Shown: positions 1 to 7,752 of the stretch, piece by piece
Layout: every line of letters begins with the position of its first letter
Position numbering within the stretch: the stretch's first letter is position 1
Virus record (IMG/VR): IMGVR_UViG_3300037452_000083
Coordinates: 1 to 46,513 of that record
Length of the DNA stretch: 46,513 bases
Reading direction: 5' to 3' (one strand)
Source of the DNA: a virus
Position numbers and translations under genes: made by a program
The notes under the pieces: model-generated
What the model was told of the DNA's origin: nothing
What the model saw: the letters and a program-made list of their open reading frames with translations, nothing else
Database searches by the model: none

Positions 1-127
1 CAGGTGTTGCAGCCCCGGTAGCCCGATCCGGCTGTTTGTTATCTGAACGCAAGGCCCTCGTTAGCGCGAGAACCGCCGAAACTTGCTTCGTCTGGTCCCT
101 GCAGTAGCAGACTCGACCGCCAGATCG
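1..127. repeat. Terminal direct repeat, left copy
   Basis: Bases 1-127 are identical to 46387-46513. A 127-base exact overlap equals a common maximum assembly k-mer, so this is most simply the overlap of a circularly closed contig rather than a biological terminal repeat. It implies either a circular map or circularly permuted virion DNA. The first 21 bases are the 3' end of the glycosyltransferase-like gene that ends at 46407. Confidence 0.95.
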
Positions 128-149
128 TCTTGCAACTTCGGGGTTTCAG

Positions 150-1079
150 ATGGCCGCTCAGACGGAATTCCAAGGCCTTTCAGCTATATTTACGCAGGAG
201 TTCTCGACAAACGTCGAGTTGCTTCTGCAGCAGATGACTTCCAAGATTCGCGGCAAGGTTCGCGAAGGCGGTCATACCGGCAAGGCGGCATCGCCCATCA
301 ACCAGTTCGGCGAGGTCGCGGCCCGCGCGCCCACCGGCCGGTTTGCGCCGCTGCAAATCCAGCAGCCCGACACCATCCGTCCGTGGGTGTTCCCGCAGCC
401 GGTCGAAATCCCGCAACTGATCGATTCGTTCGACACCGAGGAAACCATCGTTTCCGCGCAGGGTCCGTATGCGCAGGCAGCGGCAGCCGCGCTGGGCCGC
501 GCCTATGACGACGCGCTGATCACCGCGTCCACGGCATCGCGCCAACTCGGCACCGATACCGGCACGCTGACGGCCACCAGCTATTCCACCACCAACTTCC
601 AGGTGGCATCCACCTTCGGTTCATCGTCGGCGTCGGGGCTGTCGGTGGCGAAGATGATCGAAGCGCGGCGCATTCTTGAGCATTACCACAACGATCTTGA
701 GATGGACCCGCCGTTCATGGTCATCGGCAGCCAGCAGCACGCCGACCTGCTCAATCAGGTCCAGGTGGTGTCGACCGAGTTCAACGAGACCCCGGTGCTG
801 CAAAACGGCCGCATCCGCCGCTTCCTCGGCTTCGAGCTCGTGGTGTCCGAGCGGCTTTCCACTGCGGCCTCCGTTCGCACCGTGTGGTGCGCGGTCAAGT
901 CGGGGATGTACCTCGGCATCTGGAAGGACATGGTGAACTTCGCCGACTACCGCTACGACCTGTCCGGTCGGCCGCTGCAACTGCTCACGCAGGCCATGTA
1001 CGGCGCGTTGCGGCTGCAGGACGGCAAGGTGGTCTCAATCTTGTGCTCCGACTCAACAGGGTCGGATATCACCCCGTAG
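150..1079 (+). CDS. Major capsid protein
   Basis: This 309-residue protein forms the head shell. The central GPYAQAAAAALGRAYDDALI segment and the C-terminal pattern of a bound-peptide strand followed by a target-type check (FMVIG..QHADLL, then FLGFELVVSERL) are typical of HK97-fold phage capsid proteins of the Phage_capsid_2 type. Position supports the call: portal, Bbp19-like, scaffold and then this gene, reading through the circle junction. The start at 150 is the first ATG after an upstream stretch without a gene; a Shine-Dalgarno sequence is not obvious. It lies near the T7 capsid protein in size. Confidence 0.85.
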   Translation: MAAQTEFQGLSAIFTQEFSTNVELLLQQMTSKIRGKVREGGHTGKAASPINQFGEVAARAPTGRFAPLQIQQPDTIRPWVFPQPVEIPQLIDSFDTEETIVSAQGPYAQAAAAALGRAYDDALITASTASRQLGTDTGTLTATSYSTTNFQVASTFGSSSASGLSVAKMIEARRILEHYHNDLEMDPPFMVIGSQQHADLLNQVQVVSTEFNETPVLQNGRIRRFLGFELVVSERLSTAASVRTVWCAVKSGMYLGIWKDMVNFADYRYDLSGRPLQLLTQAMYGALRLQDGKVVSILCSDSTGSDITP

Positions 1080-1088
1080 GAGCGCCAG

Positions 1089-1727
1089 ATGGCCGTAGAC
1101 GCACTCAAGTCACAGTCGATCACCAACCTCGACTCTACGCCGATTGTCACCAACTCCGCGGGTCAGGGTGCACCGTCGCGGTTTATGGATGTGGACGACG
1201 TGATCGGCATCACCACCAACGGTCTCGCCTCCACCGGCTCGACCTATCGCGTGGTGCGGTTCCCGACCGGTGCCATCCCGAAGAACCTGACCATCTACAC
1301 CGACAGCTATCTGGACAGCCATTCGACCCCGGCTGTGGTGATGGACCTCAACATCGCGTTCTCGGACTCGACCGTGGACGGCACGCAGTCGGCATTGCAG
1401 GGGCTCATCCCGCTCAACTCCAACACCGGCGGCACGACCAATATCACGTCGTATTCCAACCCGAACCTGATCTTCGGCCAGCTCACGCCGACCTCGGCCA
1501 CGGCTGCCTACGGCCCGACTTCGCTGATCTTCAACGGCAGCCGCACCAGCTATTCAGCGCTCAATCTCACGCAGCAGCCGCTGTGGCAGACGTTCGGGTT
1601 CACGGACGGCCGCGGTCTGGCCGCCGATCCGGGTGGCTACTTCGACCTGCTGATCTACATCTCGACCGCTGCCAGTACGGCTCATGCCGCGAACCTTTAC
1701 GCGCGGTTCAGTTACGCCAGAGCTTAA
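1089..1727 (+). CDS. Putative virion structural protein
   Basis: A 212-residue Ser/Thr/Gly-rich protein with no signal peptide, following the capsid gene by 9 bases with a good ribosome site (TAGGAG). The alternating polar composition suggests an all-beta fold. Position directly after the major capsid protein suggests a head decoration or minor capsid role, but I recognise no named family. Related proteins follow the capsid gene in other rhizobial podoviruses as far as I recall. Confidence 0.75.
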   Translation: MAVDALKSQSITNLDSTPIVTNSAGQGAPSRFMDVDDVIGITTNGLASTGSTYRVVRFPTGAIPKNLTIYTDSYLDSHSTPAVVMDLNIAFSDSTVDGTQSALQGLIPLNSNTGGTTNITSYSNPNLIFGQLTPTSATAAYGPTSLIFNGSRTSYSALNLTQQPLWQTFGFTDGRGLAADPGGYFDLLIYISTAASTAHAANLYARFSYARA

Positions 1728-1746
1728 AGGCAACAGGGCCTAAACA

Positions 1747-1998
1747 ATGACGGCTGTTTCCGTTGCCATCAATCGCGGCCAGGCGGGCGTCAAGCTCAGC
1801 GATTTCTCGATCGCTGCGTCGGCGCCAACCGGCTCGGCCGATATCGAGTTGCGGTTTCAGTTGCTGGATGCCAATTCCAAGCCGCTGACCCGCGAGGATA
1901 TCCGGCTGGCGTTGCTGGCATTCGAGCGGGCACTGACGCAGACTGGCTTTCAGTCGCCAGCGGGCACCTACCCGTACTTTCCAGGGTTGGGCATTTAG
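1747..1998 (+). CDS. Small hypothetical virion-region protein
   Basis: This 83-residue protein lies between two structural genes. It contains a predicted beta-rich first half and a short helical segment (LTREDIRLALLAFERALTQ). No known family was recognised. The start ATG follows the previous stop by 19 bases. Confidence 0.65.
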   Translation: MTAVSVAINRGQAGVKLSDFSIAASAPTGSADIELRFQLLDANSKPLTREDIRLALLAFERALTQTGFQSPAGTYPYFPGLGI

Positions 1999-2007
1999 GA
2001 GGCGCCA

Positions 2008-2397
2008 ATGTTGCGTCTCCTGGTTGGCATCCTATTCCTGCTGTGTCTCGGTACTGCGCAGGCGCAGGTTCCGAAGGGCAACTTCGTTAGCGGCTCCGGC
2101 AGTGCGACCGGCACCGGCGCAACGACGATCATTGCTGCACCGTCTACCGGGCTGCGCATTTATGTGACTGCCGTGCAGTGTGGCCGTACCGATGCCGGCA
2201 CTACGGCCATCTATGTGACGCTTAATGATACGTCGTCGACTGTCCTAGTGCTGCCGAATGCCGGCAACGGCGGCGGAAACAACATTTCTTTTCCTGCAAC
2301 CCCTCTCACAATGGCACGCGCGACGGCGCTGACGTTCACGGCCTCGTCTGGCGTCTCGACGGTGTATTGCGATGCTCAGGGCTACGCGGCGAATTAG
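2008..2397 (+). CDS. Secreted small beta-rich protein
   Basis: A 129-residue protein with a classical Sec signal peptide (hydrophobic core at about residues 3-16, cleavage likely after AQA near residue 20) and a Ser/Thr/Gly-rich mature part. The ribosome site GGAGG is 8 bases before the ATG. It is the first of five adjacent genes that encode exported or membrane-anchored products although the region is otherwise virion genes. Its function is unknown; attachment to a surface or the virion exterior is possible. Confidence 0.7.
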   Translation: MLRLLVGILFLLCLGTAQAQVPKGNFVSGSGSATGTGATTIIAAPSTGLRIYVTAVQCGRTDAGTTAIYVTLNDTSSTVLVLPNAGNGGGNNISFPATPLTMARATALTFTASSGVSTVYCDAQGYAAN

Positions 2398-2572
2398 AAT
2401 AGCGGTACTGATTCTCGCGCTCGCTTCCGCCTATGCAGTGACCGCCGTGGCTGACCTGCTCACAACCGATGTCGGGCCGGGATCAATAGGCGGGATTCCG
2501 TTGTCGCCGTGCGGCACCGGCGTTCTCGATCTTTCCGCTGGTTGTCCGCTGGCGCCACTAGGGGTGTTCTAG
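2372..2572 (+). CDS. Small exported or membrane-anchored protein
   Basis: A 66-residue product that overlaps the preceding gene by 26 bases. A basic N-terminus followed by a hydrophobic stretch (about residues 10-25) looks like a signal peptide or anchor. The rest is Gly/Pro-rich with two Cys. No family recognised; start uncertain because of the overlap. Confidence 0.5.
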   Translation: MLRATRRIRIAVLILALASAYAVTAVADLLTTDVGPGSIGGIPLSPCGTGVLDLSAGCPLAPLGVF

Positions 2573-2573
2573 G

Positions 2574-3716
2574 ATGAAAAACTTTTTGCGCGTTTTACGA
2601 AACGCCATTGGCAAGGGACTATATGCAACCTTTGTCGCGCTGGTAACGGTTTCGTTTGTTACCGGAACACTTGCTCTCGCAAACTACGCGGTTACGGTTG
2701 GCTCCGGTACGAATTTCGGCTCGGTTGTCGTATCGAGTGTTCACTACGCGCAACAACTGATTTGCGACCTGACGACGCCAAGCCAATGCGCTGCCGTCAG
2801 TGCGGCGGGCGCGGTCAAGGTTGATAACTCGGGTGTTACGCAGCCTGTGAGCGGAACCGTCACAGCCAACGCCGGCACCAATCTCAATACCTCGGCATTG
2901 TCCACATCTGCCAATCAAGTCACAAGTATATCGACGCTGACCGGATGGACTAGCGCGACCGCTGGCAACTCAACGCAGGCAATCGTCGCGAGCGGTGCCA
3001 CCACGGCCATCCTCGTTCAACTTGATCAGACCTCGACAATCAGCGCCGGTGCGGTCACCTTCGAGGGCACATTCGACGGTACGAATTGGGTTACGGTTCC
3101 GACTGCGCAAGTTCTCAACCCAAACACCTTTGCGCCGCTCACCAATCCCTACACACTGATTGCCTCAACCAATCAGCCATTCCTTATTCTAACGCAGGGC
3201 TACCAGCAGGTCCGTATCCGGCTGAGTACGGCGATCACCGGCAGCGCGACCGTGACGCCTTACGTCGCGATACTGCCGTACAACCCGACCATCGGGGCAT
3301 TGCTCAATCCGCTCGCCGCCGGGAGTGCAATCATCGGCAAGGTTGGCATCGACCAAACGACGCCAGGGACGACAAACGCGGTAGCTTATTCGGCGCTTGC
3401 CGAGACAGCAGCTTCATCCGGCGTCTTAAAGGGCTCAGCAGGGAACCTTTTTACTATTTCTGTAGATGCGGTCACAGCTACTACTGATCTTAAACTGCTA
3501 ATCTTCAATTCGGCGACGCTTCCGGCCGATGGCACCGTGACGCCCTATAAGTGCATTTCATTCAAAGGCGACGGTGTGCAGGCTTCATTCTTTTTGTCTT
3601 GGGGTGGGGGGCCGCCCTTGTCATTTGCGACTGGTATATCGGCTGCCGTGAGCAGCAACACAGCCTGCACGACTAAGGCCAACGTTACGGCTACGATCAG
3701 CGGGCAAGTGCAATGA
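2574..3716 (+). CDS. Putative tail or surface protein with N-terminal membrane signal
   Basis: A 380-residue protein with a basic N-terminus and a hydrophobic segment at about residues 18-36 (signal peptide or anchor). The mature part is a low-charge Thr/Ser/Val/Ala beta-rich chain, with PVSGTVTANAG near residue 90, a pattern seen in phage structural proteins that contain short beta repeats. Start is one base after the previous stop; the end overlaps the next ATG (ATGA). Likely a virion or surface-exposed accessory protein; no specific family could be assigned. Confidence 0.65.
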   Translation: MKNFLRVLRNAIGKGLYATFVALVTVSFVTGTLALANYAVTVGSGTNFGSVVVSSVHYAQQLICDLTTPSQCAAVSAAGAVKVDNSGVTQPVSGTVTANAGTNLNTSALSTSANQVTSISTLTGWTSATAGNSTQAIVASGATTAILVQLDQTSTISAGAVTFEGTFDGTNWVTVPTAQVLNPNTFAPLTNPYTLIASTNQPFLILTQGYQQVRIRLSTAITGSATVTPYVAILPYNPTIGALLNPLAAGSAIIGKVGIDQTTPGTTNAVAYSALAETAASSGVLKGSAGNLFTISVDAVTATTDLKLLIFNSATLPADGTVTPYKCISFKGDGVQASFFLSWGGGPPLSFATGISAAVSSNTACTTKANVTATISGQVQ

Positions 3717-4453
3717 ATAAGATTGCAACCGCTGCCTTTGGTCTTTGCTTTGCGCTGGCGTTATTTGCAGCGGCGCATAGCCAGAATGGCGGCAACCCTA
3801 CTGGCGGTGGGGGCGGCGGAACGATTACTGCGGCCTCAACGCCTACCTCGGGCTGTACCGACACTTCCTTTATTTGGAGTAGCAGCAGCGTTGTTGCGTG
3901 CGGAGGCGAACTTAAAGTTTTCAGCGGCGTTGTTGGCACTGACAGTTCTCACAGTTTTCAAACTCCGACTGGCCGAGGATTTATTGCAAACGCCTCCAAC
4001 GGAAGAATGTCCTTTATTAGTAATTCAAACGGTAACAATTTTTTCGGTATTGGTGCAGTCGGGAACGACGGAGCTTGTCTAGGTTACAACGCCTCAGGCA
4101 TTGGCAGCACGATTGCGTGCGTGCTCTCGTGGAGTGATGGCACAGGTTCGGGCGTCGGTCTTGCGACACATATTAATTATAATGGCGCCTCTCCTGTTGT
4201 TAGTGCCTGCGGCACGGGTTCGCCGGCTATAGACGCCAACGCTACGGATAGTTCGGGCACGGTCACGATAGGGACAGTTGCCACCAGTTGCACAATCACT
4301 TTCGCTGCGCCTTACACAACATTCGTTCATTGCACGATCTCGTCACAGACTACTGTGAGCGGGCTGGCTTATAGCTACACCATATCTGCAATTACGCTGT
4401 CGGCCTCGGTTCTCGGCGGCGACAAGATCGACTATAAGTGCGATGGTGTTTAA
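3713..4453 (+). CDS. Secreted tail-fibre-like protein
   Basis: A 246-residue protein with a clear signal peptide (cleavage likely after AAAHS near residue 23) followed by a Gly-rich linker (GGGGG near residue 32). The mature part is beta-rich and Ser/Gly/Thr-rich, with a C-terminal half resembling the C-terminal domains of fibre proteins (repeated TIGTVATSCTITFAAPY-type strands). It starts in an ATGA overlap with the previous gene. A fibre or decoration role is inferred only from composition and location. Confidence 0.6.
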   Translation: MNKIATAAFGLCFALALFAAAHSQNGGNPTGGGGGGTITAASTPTSGCTDTSFIWSSSSVVACGGELKVFSGVVGTDSSHSFQTPTGRGFIANASNGRMSFISNSNGNNFFGIGAVGNDGACLGYNASGIGSTIACVLSWSDGTGSGVGLATHINYNGASPVVSACGTGSPAIDANATDSSGTVTIGTVATSCTITFAAPYTTFVHCTISSQTTVSGLAYSYTISAITLSASVLGGDKIDYKCDGV

Positions 4454-4455
4454 AA

Positions 4456-5937
4456 ATGTTTAGATTGTTGGTGGCCGCTTTAGTTTTAGTAATCTTAAGC
4501 GCCCCTGGATATGCGGGCGGTCGCGGTGGCCACAGCACAACTTTCGATCCAAACTCCTATGGAGGCGGCTGGAAAAACTTTATCGCCGACTTTGGCGCGA
4601 CCTGTAACGGCGTCGCGTCGGACGATACTGCGCTGGCGAGTTGGGCAGCTTATGGCGTAGGGCTCGGTGCTGCACAGGCCAAGCTTTACATTCCGCCAGG
4701 ATCGAAATGTGTATTTAGTTCCGGCTTTCTTGCTTGCGACAATTCTACAGGAACTAGCGCAAGCGGTATCCAAAACGCAATCGTGTGGGGCTACGGCGCG
4801 ACGGCGACCAATCTGCGCAATGGTTGCTATACGTTCTATGACGATAATCAGCATTCGGCTCGCGTCGCGACCGTCAACAGCGGGGCGACCGCGGTAACGC
4901 TCGTCAATTCCGGCGATGCCTCGAAATTTGCGGTCGGGAACTGGATCGCTATTGCCGGTCTAAGTTTGCAGATTGGCAGTTTCCCGCTCAATTTTCAATT
5001 GATCGAATATAAAAGGATCAATGGGATTGTTGGGTCTGTGGTTTCTTTGAGCACACCGCTCACGTTCACCTATCTCTCGACGTGGCCGGTCATTGCACCC
5101 AACGACACGTCGCAGGACTACGGTGGTCCGGCAACGATCTATCTGATGGTGCCGAGCTTCGACACCAATCTTACGGTGTTTGGCTTAAGCTCGACGACGC
5201 CAGGCAACGAAGTGACGATGAATGGCCGCACCGTCATTGTGTACGATGCCAACTATGTCGGGTGTTCACCATCTGCCGGTTCCTCGATCTGGCTTTTCAA
5301 CGTGAACTGCGCCGGTACGGAAATCGACAAGGATATTGAAAATCTCTATCTCGTTCGCAGCGCCGCTCACAATAATTGGACGATGCAGAGCGCGTCAGTC
5401 ATCAATTTTTGGTGCCAGCAATGCACCGGCAATTTCAGCGGCACCGTGCAAAACACCTATATCAGCGGCGGCAGCGGAAATGTCAGCATAGGCCCGAGTG
5501 GGTACGGCGTCGCCCAAAGCCTGACGGTTAATGGCTCAGTCGTCCCGGCTGCTGTGAACGTCGCATTTGGCCCCGGAGTTCCAACGACAGATTTTTCTTT
5601 CAGTTCTGGCGTTCTCTCCATCGCCAATAATTCCGCGAACATTTACAAAGCCTATGCTTGGGGCATTCCCGGTCACAGCTACTATTTCGGCGATACGGAC
5701 GGGAGTAACAATTCATCGCCTCAGACCCATTTTACAATAAGTGCCGTGACGCAGGATGCAACCAATAGCTACTTTACCCTCAGTTCATGCAGTTGGGGTT
5801 CGTGTGCCGGGTCGTTGCCGACGCCGACTTGTGGGGCCAATCCATCTTGCGCGAATTATATCCCGTATGGGGCGCAGGCTATCACACAAGATCGGTTCAC
5901 TGGTCCGGCGAACCTAACGCAGTTTCAGGCTCCATGA
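4456..5937 (+). CDS. Secreted tailspike-like protein, pectate-lyase-type N-terminus
   Basis: The ATG at 4456 gives 493 residues; an in-frame GTG at 4438 would overlap the previous gene more. Residues 1-20 form a signal peptide (cleavage near GYA). Then comes NFIADFGATCNGVASDDTALASW, rendered here as the DFGA-x-x-NGV-x-DDT-A start motif of right-handed beta-helix pectate-lyase-3 domains. The body is rich in Gly/Asn/Ser and fits a parallel beta helix, as in tailspikes that bind or cut polysaccharide. The presence of a secretion signal on such a protein is odd. No catalytic residues could be assigned. Confidence 0.7.
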   Translation: MFRLLVAALVLVILSAPGYAGGRGGHSTTFDPNSYGGGWKNFIADFGATCNGVASDDTALASWAAYGVGLGAAQAKLYIPPGSKCVFSSGFLACDNSTGTSASGIQNAIVWGYGATATNLRNGCYTFYDDNQHSARVATVNSGATAVTLVNSGDASKFAVGNWIAIAGLSLQIGSFPLNFQLIEYKRINGIVGSVVSLSTPLTFTYLSTWPVIAPNDTSQDYGGPATIYLMVPSFDTNLTVFGLSSTTPGNEVTMNGRTVIVYDANYVGCSPSAGSSIWLFNVNCAGTEIDKDIENLYLVRSAAHNNWTMQSASVINFWCQQCTGNFSGTVQNTYISGGSGNVSIGPSGYGVAQSLTVNGSVVPAAVNVAFGPGVPTTDFSFSSGVLSIANNSANIYKAYAWGIPGHSYYFGDTDGSNNSSPQTHFTISAVTQDATNSYFTLSSCSWGSCAGSLPTPTCGANPSCANYIPYGAQAITQDRFTGPANLTQFQAP

Positions 5938-6078
5938 GGATGTTCGCCCCGATCTTCCTCGCTGGCGTCAATGCGCTGATAGGGCTGCTGTGATCATGCT
6001 CGCCAATATGCGCAGCGCGGCGAATGGGTGGAATTTCTAGCGGTAGCCTACATTGCGTTAATCGTCCCCTACAGGTAG
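5934..6078 (+). pseudogene. Small two-helix membrane protein split by a frameshift
   Basis: An ATG at 5934 (ATGA overlap with the previous stop) opens a 19-residue hydrophobic peptide that ends at TGA 5991-5993. From there a +1 shift gives a continuation without stop to TAG 6076-6078, encoding HARQYAQRGEWVEFLAVAY followed by IALIVPYR. The joined product would be about 47 residues with two hydrophobic helices around a charged loop. The second part has no start codon of its own before 6028. It may be a broken gene, a single-base sequence error, or programmed frameshifting at CTG-TGA. Confidence 0.45.
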
Positions 6079-6090
6079 ATTGGCGCCGCC

Positions 6091-7749
6091 ATGAGTTTTC
6101 AGACAGACACGGACATCGGAAACCGCGCATTACAACATTGCGGTGTGCCGCGCATGGACCCGACGTTGGGTTTCAGCGAGGGCACCGAACGGGCAAACGA
6201 GGTCAGTTTTGCATATGGCAAGCTGAAAGTCGCCGAGCTGCAGCGGGCGATGTGGACGTTCTCGACCCGGCTTGCGCCGCTGCGGGCAATCGATTCCAAT
6301 ACCATGCTGCTGTCGCCCGCGCTGTGGCAATCCGGCACCACGTATTTCAAGGGGTCGCTGGTCGTCGACCAGAACAACACCATCTGGCAATCCCGCATCG
6401 TCAATAATCTCGGCAATCAGCCGGGCCAGCCCGGCGCCATTTTCGCATGGGAGCCGTATTTTGGGCCGCTGACGGTCACGGCCTATGACGGGACCAAAGT
6501 GTATTTTGCCGGTGAGGTTGTCTACACCGCGCCCGGTGACGGCACCTACAACGTCTACGTATCGTTGGTTAGCAACAACGCACTCGATCCGTCGCTGCCA
6601 AACCAATGGGCGGCCAACACTCAGTACATGCAGGGTCAGGTGGTCGAGCAGTTCCCGGCATGGGCAGTCGGGACAACCTATGCCGCGGGCGCAACCGTCA
6701 CCTACACGGACGGCAATACCTATTCATCGGTCACGTCGGGCAATGTCGGCCACATCCCGCCGTCGAGTTCAAGCAATTGGTGGCCGGTGCCGGTGCTGAT
6801 CCTGGCGTCGCTGTTGGTGCCGGCAGCTGGGCAGCCGCCGATCACGCCCGTATCCAGCCCGATCATCGAGTGGAATTTCGGTACGACCTATTCCATCGGC
6901 AGCTTCGCGCTGTTCGCGGGCAATGCCTATGTGTCGATCGCCAATGCCAATGCCGGCAATTATCCTAACGCGGCAGGCTCGACCTCGTGGGCGGTACTGT
7001 CCGGCGGCGTGCAGTACATGAGCCTTATCAATCTCAATACCAACAACAATCCAGCCAACGCGCCGACATTGTGGGCAGTCGGCACCACCTACGCGCTTAA
7101 TGCTCTGGTCGGTGCATCGGACGGCAATATCTACAAGTCGCTGGCAAACGGCAATGTCGGTAACAACCCAACACTGACACCAGCATCGTGGCTCAATACT
7201 GGCGTGCTCAATCCCTGGACCACGGTGTTCATATTAGGTCCGGGCAATCAGCAGTGGTTGCAGATCGGTGGCGCGGCTGCGCCTTCCGGTGTGGCGTTGG
7301 CGCAACTCGACATCGTTTGGCCGGTCGGTAGCGGGCCTTCATCGCAGTTCCAGACCAAGAATGTGTACCGGCTGCCGGCCGGCTTTCTGCGTGTGGCACC
7401 ACAGAATCCCAAGGGGGCAATTAATCCATGGCTTGGCGGCCCGGCCGGCAATGTGCAGAAAGATTGGACTTATAACGGACAGTATTTGGTGACGTGGGAA
7501 TACGGGCCAATCATCTATCGCTTCTGTGCCGATGTTGTAGACGTGACGCAGTTTGACCCAAATTTTTGTGAGGGACTAGCAGCAAAAATTGGTGTTGCTG
7601 TTTGTCCTACACTGACACAATCAAGCGCAAAGATAGCTGATATCCAAAAAGAATATAAACGAGTAATTGCCGAGGCCAGAACTCTCAATGCTATTGAAGC
7701 TGGCGCCGATGATCCGCCGGAAGATGAATATATCTCGGTGCGATGGTAA
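6091..7749 (+). CDS. Tail tubular protein A (T7 gp11-like adaptor) with carbohydrate-binding-like inserts
   Basis: A 552-residue head-to-tail adaptor. The N-terminus (IGNRALQHCGVPRM, then helices to about residue 65) and the C-terminus (about residues 475-540, FDPNFCEGLAAKIGVAVCP then helices with IQKEYKRVIAEARTLNA) match the T7 gp11/tail tubular A pattern. Between them lie about 400 extra residues with four or five repeats of the form W-x3-TTY-x2-G-x2-V-x-Y-x-D-GN-x-Y-x-S with NxGxxP and a closing W, which resemble chitin-binding CBM5/12 modules. T7 gp11 is only about 196 residues, so the adaptor carries a large surface-exposed insertion. It precedes the gp12-like gene by 3 bases. Confidence 0.8.
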   Translation: MSFQTDTDIGNRALQHCGVPRMDPTLGFSEGTERANEVSFAYGKLKVAELQRAMWTFSTRLAPLRAIDSNTMLLSPALWQSGTTYFKGSLVVDQNNTIWQSRIVNNLGNQPGQPGAIFAWEPYFGPLTVTAYDGTKVYFAGEVVYTAPGDGTYNVYVSLVSNNALDPSLPNQWAANTQYMQGQVVEQFPAWAVGTTYAAGATVTYTDGNTYSSVTSGNVGHIPPSSSSNWWPVPVLILASLLVPAAGQPPITPVSSPIIEWNFGTTYSIGSFALFAGNAYVSIANANAGNYPNAAGSTSWAVLSGGVQYMSLINLNTNNNPANAPTLWAVGTTYALNALVGASDGNIYKSLANGNVGNNPTLTPASWLNTGVLNPWTTVFILGPGNQQWLQIGGAAAPSGVALAQLDIVWPVGSGPSSQFQTKNVYRLPAGFLRVAPQNPKGAINPWLGGPAGNVQKDWTYNGQYLVTWEYGPIIYRFCADVVDVTQFDPNFCEGLAAKIGVAVCPTLTQSSAKIADIQKEYKRVIAEARTLNAIEAGADDPPEDEYISVRW

Positions 7750-7752
7750 ATT

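Noticed and set aside
1-127. True biological terminal repeats
   Set aside because: The exact length of 127 equals a common assembler k-mer; circular closure is the simpler reading.
884-1750. 288-residue plus-strand open frame
   Set aside because: Shifted-frame shadow over the capsid end and the next gene, Arg/Gly/His-rich.
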